34,897 nucleotides of DNA from a virus. Numbering within the stretch: the first letter of the stretch is position 1; the number at the start of each line of letters is the position of its first letter. The notes below the pieces were generated by a model. The model saw only the letters and a program-made list of their open reading frames with translations, ran no database searches and was not told the DNA's origin. Both the position numbers and the translations under genes were made by a program. The DNA lies in IMG/VR virus record IMGVR_UViG_3300010885_006637, positions 1 to 34,897 of that record; one strand, given 5' to 3'. This document shows positions 30,357 through 34,897 of this stretch, one piece after another.

Positions 30357-30386
30357 GATTCTGGTGTAGCTGAAGCGTTATTTAGG
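30357..30386 (-). promoter_or_regulatory. Palindromic element copy 3 (degenerate)
   Basis: 24 of 30 bases match copy 2 (29491-29520), including the GTTATTTAG flank. The palindrome itself has 3 changes from the 16-bp core, giving weaker symmetry. Same orientation as the other copies. It abuts the -35 box of the 216-aa gene. Confidence 0.6.
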
Positions 30387-30629
30387 GGTCTAGCCCCCGA
30401 CCCCCATCCCCCCCTTTTACCAGCTTGGTTCCATCGCGCCGCTCTACACCAAGAGTTGCGCAAACGACTCCCCTACTTTCCAAAAGTCGGCAATAAGTAA
30501 TCCTAGACCCATCACCCTAGTATTACTATCATTAAATATATTCATACCCCACCCCCCTATGATTTAAACCCCCATTTCAATCACCCCCATCTGCAAAACA
30601 CCCCCCGGTAGGAGTCCCAACCTCCCCTA

Positions 30630-30657
30630 TTGCGAAAACAATATTTCGTGATATAGT
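30630..30657 (+). promoter_or_regulatory. Sigma70-like promoter of the terminase/structural operon
   Basis: TTGCGA (30630-30635), a 16-nt spacer and TATAGT (30652-30657); the start point is near 30664, leaving a leader of about 24 nt to ATG 30688, with AGGA 6-7 nt before the start codon. Confidence 0.65.
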
Positions 30658-30687
30658 CCGGAAATCACATAGGCCACAGGAAGCCCA

Positions 30688-31242
30688 ATGAATGTGATTG
30701 TCCCAAACATCGATGAAGATATTCCCTTACCAGCTTCAGCTTATGAAGCTATGCCTTCTCTTTCTCCGCACGAAGAGTTAGAGATGCGGGCGCGCACTAT
30801 TAAGTTAGTGGCTGATCTCAATGACACCCCGATAGAACCTACTCCAGAACACATGGAGACTGCCCGAGAAGTGGCAAAACAGATGATGACGAACCCGGCG
30901 CACCGCCCGGAGTTTGCTAAATATCCCAATGAAGTGATGGCTTACCTTGCAGGTATGGTCGCCCAATCGAACTGCATGATCGTTGAGGAACTCTCCGATC
31001 TAAAACTATATGTAGTAAACAAACTCGTATCTGAGATAGAGAATGCCAAAGACTCTAAGGCAAGGATTTCAGCTATTGCTAAATTAGGCGAGGTAGACGG
31101 CGTCGATGCGTTTAAGAAGCGCACAGAGATGACTGTAAAGATACAGCCTATTGAGGAAGTTGAGAAAGAACTGCTCCAGACTCTAGAAGTTTTGCAAGAA
31201 CAAGTGCTAGAAGTTGAGTTTAGAGAGTCAAAAAGTGAGTAA
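30688..31242 (+). CDS. terS: Terminase small subunit (probable)
   Basis: 184 residues, acidic, mainly helical. Residues about 50-105 (P-E-H-M-E-T-A-R-E-V-A-K-Q-M-M ... N-E-V-M-A-Y-L-A-G-M-V-A) and a later helix with K-D-S-K-A-R-I-S-A-I-A-K-L-G-E-V look like small-terminase helical regions; the end is a Glu-rich coiled coil (EEVEKELLQTLEVLQEQVL) of the oligomerising type. No clear HTH. The assignment leans on length, helical content and direct overlap with the large-subunit gene (GTGA at 31235-31238). It recognises phage DNA for packaging in known systems. Confidence 0.7.
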   Translation: MNVIVPNIDEDIPLPASAYEAMPSLSPHEELEMRARTIKLVADLNDTPIEPTPEHMETAREVAKQMMTNPAHRPEFAKYPNEVMAYLAGMVAQSNCMIVEELSDLKLYVVNKLVSEIENAKDSKARISAIAKLGEVDGVDAFKKRTEMTVKIQPIEEVEKELLQTLEVLQEQVLEVEFRESKSE

Positions 31243-32749
31243 TTTATCTTCAGAAGACATTTTTAAGCTAAAAGAAGCGCTTCCCAATATGCCTGAGAAG
31301 CAGAAACGGCGTGTAGCAGAGCTTTTAAAGCGGTATCAGTCCGAAGTAGCGCAGAAAATGGGGCGGGAATCGTTCCTAGACTTTGTAAAACACGTCTATC
31401 CGGGCTATAAAGTGGGGCCACACCACTATAAATTGGCAAGAATCTTTGAAGAAATAGCTGCTGGTAAGAAAAAACGGGTGATTGTAAACATCGCCCCTCG
31501 TCATGGGAAGTCTGAACTCATATCCTACCTCGCTCCAGCGTGGTTTCTGGGTAAATATCCCCAGAAAAAGGTAATTATGGCCTCCCATACGGCTGATTTG
31601 GCTGTTCAATTCGGTCGTAGAGTGCGTAATTTGGTTGGATCGGAGGCTTATCGTGACATTTTTCCGCAGATTGAGTTACAGGCGGACTCGAAATCCGCTT
31701 CGCGGTGGGGTACTAACTTTAATGGCGAGTATTTCGCCATCGGTGTGGGCGGTGCTTTGGCTGGTCGCGGTGCTGACCTTTTCATCATTGATGATCCCCA
31801 TTCTGAGCAAGAAGCCAAGCTCGGCAGACCTGAAGTGTTTCTACCAGCATGGGAATGGTTTCAGAGCGGGCCTCTCCAGCGTCTCATGCCGGGCGGCGCA
31901 ATTATTGTAGTAATGACACGGTGGAGCAAACTTGACCTTACTGGACAAATTGTTACGCAGATGGAACGTGTTGAGGGAGTCGACGAGTGGGAAGTCGTCC
32001 AGTTCCCTGCCATCACAGACGAAGACCAACCTCTCTGGCCCGAATTTTGGCCGCTTGAAGAGCTGTTGGCGAAAAAGGCATCACTGGATATTCGATACTG
32101 GAATGCACAGTACATGCAGGAGCCAACGTCAGAAGAGGGAGCCTTAATTAAGAAGGAGTGGTGGAAAGTCTGGGAAGAGGAAGACCCGCCTAAATGCGAA
32201 TTTATTATCATGGCGCTAGACGCCGCCCAAGAAGCTAACACCCGTGCCGACTATAACGCTCTAACTACGTGGGGTGTGTTCTTCAATGAGGAGACTAATA
32301 ATCACGCGATCATACTATTAAACAGCATTAAGAAGCGCATGGAGTACCCGGATTTAAAAGCGCTTGTACTAGAAGAATATAAAGAGTGGCAACCCGATGC
32401 GTTTATCGTGGAGAAAAAGTCTTCTGGCTCAGTGCTGTTCCAAGAGTTTAGGCGCATGGGTATACCGGTGGGTGAGTTTACCCCGGGCAAAGGACAAGAC
32501 AAGGTGAGCCGAGTTAATGCGGTGTCTGACTTGTTCCGCTCAGGCATTGTGTGGGCACCATACAAGCGGTGGGCGATGGAGGTAGTTGAGGAGTGCAATG
32601 ACTTCCCGTCGGGTATGAACGACGACTTGGTTGACTCGACCACCCTAGCATTGTTGCGCTTTAGGCAAGGCGGCTTTATTAAGCTGCCAAACGATGAGCC
32701 AGAAGAGATTCAGTTTTTTAGACGCCGCCGAACTGCGGCTTACTACTAA
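31235..32749 (+). CDS. terL: Terminase large subunit
   Basis: 504 residues from GTG 31235, which overlaps the small-subunit stop; a TTG 21 nt upstream in frame is possible but lies within the small-subunit gene. N-terminal ATPase: Walker A-like APRHGKSE (about 87-94), Walker B LFIIDDPHSE, coupling motif MTRW. C-terminal RNase H-like nuclease: M-A-L-D-A-A-Q-E, a central V-E-K-K-S-S-G and a final D-D-L-V-D-S-T acid pair. These are the parts of the phage packaging motor that cuts and pumps DNA. The atypical P-loop (H for the usual small residue before G-K-S) is usual for this terminase group. Confidence 0.95.
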   Translation: MSNLSSEDIFKLKEALPNMPEKQKRRVAELLKRYQSEVAQKMGRESFLDFVKHVYPGYKVGPHHYKLARIFEEIAAGKKKRVIVNIAPRHGKSELISYLAPAWFLGKYPQKKVIMASHTADLAVQFGRRVRNLVGSEAYRDIFPQIELQADSKSASRWGTNFNGEYFAIGVGGALAGRGADLFIIDDPHSEQEAKLGRPEVFLPAWEWFQSGPLQRLMPGGAIIVVMTRWSKLDLTGQIVTQMERVEGVDEWEVVQFPAITDEDQPLWPEFWPLEELLAKKASLDIRYWNAQYMQEPTSEEGALIKKEWWKVWEEEDPPKCEFIIMALDAAQEANTRADYNALTTWGVFFNEETNNHAIILLNSIKKRMEYPDLKALVLEEYKEWQPDAFIVEKKSSGSVLFQEFRRMGIPVGEFTPGKGQDKVSRVNAVSDLFRSGIVWAPYKRWAMEVVEECNDFPSGMNDDLVDSTTLALLRFRQGGFIKLPNDEPEEIQFFRRRRTAAYY

Positions 32750-33294
32750 TGTCGAACTTAACCTGCATGTACTACGAGAAGGCGATGCCGCGTGAGTTCT
32801 GTAACTACGTTAAAGGCTCTATTGATTGGGCGCAGGCAGCAGACGCCACTATATATAAGGACACTGGGGCAGAAGTATCCAAGGTACTCCGCAGGGCTAG
32901 TATTGTTTCGCAAGACTTGATGTCCCCGCTTGGCTCGGTGTGTAAGAACTACTTAATAGATGGTGAGCGCAACGGTCAGTGGGCTAAGACTATATGCGAC
33001 TTTGACGTGGTTCAAGTAATAAGATATGGCGAAAATGGGCATTACATGTGGCATAACGACGTGCTTCCGCCCAAAAACGGCAAAATTAGAGCAGTATCGT
33101 TAGTGATGCTACTAAATGACCCATCGGAGTTTCAAGGTGGGCTGCTACAGATTAAAGACAAGAGCGACAACCTCCTGAAGAACAAGGGAGACATAGTTGT
33201 GTTTGATGCGAAAGCTGAACACCGTGTAACACCGGTAACAAGCGGAGTTAGATACACCGCCGTGTGCTGGGCATATAAATTCTACGAGGAATAA
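32749..33294 (+). CDS. 2-oxoglutarate/Fe(II)-dependent oxygenase
   Basis: 181 residues. The double-stranded beta-helix core is visible: V-I-R-Y-G-E-N-G-H-Y-M-W-H102-N-D104, then a strand block with R-A-V-S-L-V-M-L-L-N, G-G-L-L, G-D-I-V-V-F, then A-E-H158-R-V-T-P-V and R168 in G-V-R168-Y-T. H102, D104 and H158 are iron ligands and R168 binds 2-oxoglutarate, as in P4H/PKHD-type hydroxylases. It begins on the last base of the terminase stop (TAATG) and is followed by the portal gene after 2 nt, so it is made with packaging proteins. The target (virion protein, host protein or nucleic acid) is unknown. Confidence 0.88.
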   Translation: MSNLTCMYYEKAMPREFCNYVKGSIDWAQAADATIYKDTGAEVSKVLRRASIVSQDLMSPLGSVCKNYLIDGERNGQWAKTICDFDVVQVIRYGENGHYMWHNDVLPPKNGKIRAVSLVMLLNDPSEFQGGLLQIKDKSDNLLKNKGDIVVFDAKAEHRVTPVTSGVRYTAVCWAYKFYEE

Positions 33295-33296
33295 AG

Positions 33297-34897
33297 ATGA
33301 GCATCGAAAAAGGTTTGTACGCGGCCCCGCAAGGGATTGCGCAAGGATTAGAGCCTGATCTGGAGATTGAGATTGAAGACCCAGAGTCAGTAAAACTTAG
33401 AACAGATGGGCTAGAAATAGAAATAGCGCCGAGCGACGACGAAGAAGGCTTTGAAGATAACTTAGCCGAGTACATGCCGGACAATGAGTTAAGTCTATTA
33501 GCTGGTGAATTGGTTGACGCGTATGAGGATGATTTATCTAGTCGTAAAGATTGGATACAGACGTACGTTGACGGCCTTGACTTGTTGGGGATGAAGCTTG
33601 AAGAAAGAACTGAACCTTGGGCGGGAGCATGCGGCGTTACACATCCTCTTCTCGCTGAAGCGCTTGTTAAGTTCCAAAGCGAAACGATCATGGAGACGTT
33701 CCCCGCTGCTGGCCCGGTTAAAGCTAAGATCATTGGCAAAGAAACTCCGGAAAAGAAAGCTGCGGCGGAGCGTGTACAGACGGATATGAATTTCCGCTTG
33801 ACGGAAGAAATGCCTGAGTATCGTCCAGAACATGAGCGCATGTTATGGGGCTTGGGCTTAGCTGGTAATGCGTTCAAGAAGGTGTACTTCGACCCATCAT
33901 GGGGTCGTCAGGTATCGTTGTTTGTACCTGCTGAAGATGTAGTTGTACCTTATGGCGCTACTTCTTTGAAGACAGCAGAACGTGTAACGCACGTTATGAG
34001 GAAGAGCGAGAATGAGCTACGAAAACTTCAGGTTGCGGGTTTTTACCTCGACGTCGATCTTGGCGACCCGGTTAATACTATCGAGGAAGTTGAGAAAAAG
34101 ATTGCTGAGAAGCTTGGCTTTAGGGCCACGTCAGACGACCGCTATCGCATCCTTGAGATGCAGGTTGACCTCGACTTACCCGGTTATGAAGACACTGATG
34201 AAGATGGAGAAGAGACGGGCATTGCTCTTCCGTACATCGTTACGATTGAGAAAAACACGCAAACAGTTCTTTCAATCAGGCGCAATTGGAAACCGGACGA
34301 TAAGTTAAAACAAAAACGCTCACACTTCGTACACTATGGATACATCCCCGGATTTGGTTTCTATAATTTCGGCCTTATCCACCTCATTGGGGCCTTTGCC
34401 AAGTCCGGCACATCCATTCTGCGTCAATTGGTTGATGCAGGAACCCTCTCGAACCTTCCGGGCGGGCTTAAATCTAGAGGACTGCGAGTCAAGGGAGATG
34501 ACACCCCCATCACCCCGGGAGAATTTAGAGATGTCGATGTCCCGAGTGGAAGTATTAGGGACAACATCCTGCCCCTACCCTATAAGGAACCGTCACAAGT
34601 TCTAGCGTCGTTGATGAATCAGATCATTGAAGAAGGTCGTAACTTCGCCAATGCAGGGAATATAGCGGTATCTGATATGTCATCTGAGTCCCCAGTTGGG
34701 ACTACGCTGGCTATTCTGGAAAAAACATTGAAGACGATGTCTGCAATTCAGGCACGTATTCACTACTCGATGCACGAAGAGTTCCGTCTATTAAAAGACA
34801 TCATTCGTGATTTCACACCAGAAGAATACGCGTACGACCCAGAAGATGGTGATCGTAAAATTAAACAGTCTGATTACGATCAAGTAGATGTGATACC
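33297..34897 (+). CDS. Portal protein, N-terminal part (runs off the right edge)
   Basis: Reading from ATG 33297, with GAGGA about 7 nt upstream, the frame stays open for 533 codons to the window end. It starts MSIEKGLYAAPQGIAQGLEP with an acidic N-terminal tail, then W-I-Q-T-Y-V-D-G-L-D, an E-P-W-A-G-A-C-G-V-T-H-P-L segment, T-F-P-A-A-G-P-V, a helical L-W-G-L-G-L-A-G-N-A-F-K-K-V, and the region around L-V-D-A-G-T-L-S-N-L-P-G-G-L. These match phage portal proteins of the podovirus-like group. The order terminase-oxygenase-portal supports this. The dodecameric portal is the packaging and tail-joining ring. The C-terminal part lies outside the window. Confidence 0.85.
   Translation, partial: MSIEKGLYAAPQGIAQGLEPDLEIEIEDPESVKLRTDGLEIEIAPSDDEEGFEDNLAEYMPDNELSLLAGELVDAYEDDLSSRKDWIQTYVDGLDLLGMKLEERTEPWAGACGVTHPLLAEALVKFQSETIMETFPAAGPVKAKIIGKETPEKKAAAERVQTDMNFRLTEEMPEYRPEHERMLWGLGLAGNAFKKVYFDPSWGRQVSLFVPAEDVVVPYGATSLKTAERVTHVMRKSENELRKLQVAGFYLDVDLGDPVNTIEEVEKKIAEKLGFRATSDDRYRILEMQVDLDLPGYEDTDEDGEETGIALPYIVTIEKNTQTVLSIRRNWKPDDKLKQKRSHFVHYGYIPGFGFYNFGLIHLIGAFAKSGTSILRQLVDAGTLSNLPGGLKSRGLRVKGDDTPITPGEFRDVDVPSGSIRDNILPLPYKEPSQVLASLMNQIIEEGRNFANAGNIAVSDMSSESPVGTTLAILEKTLKTMSAIQARIHYSMHEEFRLLKDIIRDFTPEEYAYDPEDGDRKIKQSDYDQVDVI

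Larger units (their letters stand above)
30278..30687. other. Non-coding region with spaced C-runs upstream of the terminase genes
   Basis: 410 bp between divergent genes. It holds the leftward promoter and palindromic copy 3, then C-runs of 5-7 at 30394, 30401 and 30408, and a series of A-C5/6 tracts at 30552, 30569, 30584 and 30601, spaced 15-17 nt, so the minus strand has regular G5-G6 tracts. A TACACCA...TGGTGTA inverted pair lies at about 30329-30335 and 30362-30368. The rightward promoter ends the region. No gene seen. A packaging site is possible because the terminase genes follow. Confidence 0.55.

Noticed and set aside
30276-30500. 74-aa plus-strand frame upstream of the terminase genes
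   Set aside because: It covers the promoter and palindromic element of the opposing gene and the C-run region; composition is Pro/Leu-biased as expected for a chance frame.
33248-33877. 209-aa minus-strand frame
   Set aside because: Antisense to the portal frame, which is open for 533 codons and has recognisable portal segments; Ser-rich shadow translation.

Overview
The window looks like part of a tailed-phage (Caudoviricetes) genome, most likely a podovirus-like phage of the kind recovered from aquatic metagenomes. The signs are a terminase pair, a portal gene, very large internal virion (ejection-type) proteins, a phage family-A DNA polymerase, a primase-helicase, dense ATGA-overlapping small genes, and no host housekeeping genes. 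The host cannot be named from sequence alone. I saw no integrase, RNA polymerase, lysis gene or convincing tRNA gene. Capsid and most tail genes are absent and should lie beyond the right edge and before the left edge if the genome is circular or permuted.

Layout. (1) 1-9336, plus strand: the end of the structural module, with a truncated virion protein, a GNAT-like protein, an 821-aa Gln/Gly-rich virion protein and a 2064-aa polyvalent protein carrying an HELTH motif. (2) 9333-28863, minus strand: about 19.5 kb of nucleic-acid metabolism and accessory genes, converging on the structural module at a shared CTAG. Read in the direction of transcription it holds: small zinc and membrane proteins; a DUF3150-like / MoxR AAA+ / HExxH-VWA cassette; two unknown genes; a VRR-NUC nuclease; an HTH-DUF3310 protein; a terminator; a zinc-ribbon protein and a run of very small genes; family-A DNA polymerase; a Cas4/RecB-like nuclease; small genes including an HNH-like protein; an SNF2-type helicase; a probable ssDNA-binding protein; an HTH protein; and the primase-helicase. 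(3) 28864-29626: a long non-coding control region with a strong leftward promoter, about ten copies of a 9-bp CCRGAACAA-type repeat, an AT-rich stretch and GC-rich palindromes. It is the best origin/control-region candidate. (4) 29627-30277: one unknown minus-strand gene with its own promoter and terminator. (5) 30278-30687: a non-coding region with regularly spaced C-runs and a rightward promoter. (6) 30688-34897, plus strand: terminase small and large subunits, a 2OG-Fe(II) oxygenase, and a portal gene running off the right edge.

How it works together. The leftward unit supplies priming, unwinding, synthesis, ssDNA handling and nucleases, and the rightward unit supplies packaging and virion parts. 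A 30-bp palindrome-containing element occurs three times around the control regions (28881, 29491, 30357) in the same orientation, which suggests a phage regulator with several targets. The least expected content is the three-gene MoxR/VWA/DUF3150-like cassette with its own promoter inside the preceding gene, the control-region repeat array, the oxygenase inside the packaging operon, and several coupled genes encoding peptides of 27-58 residues.
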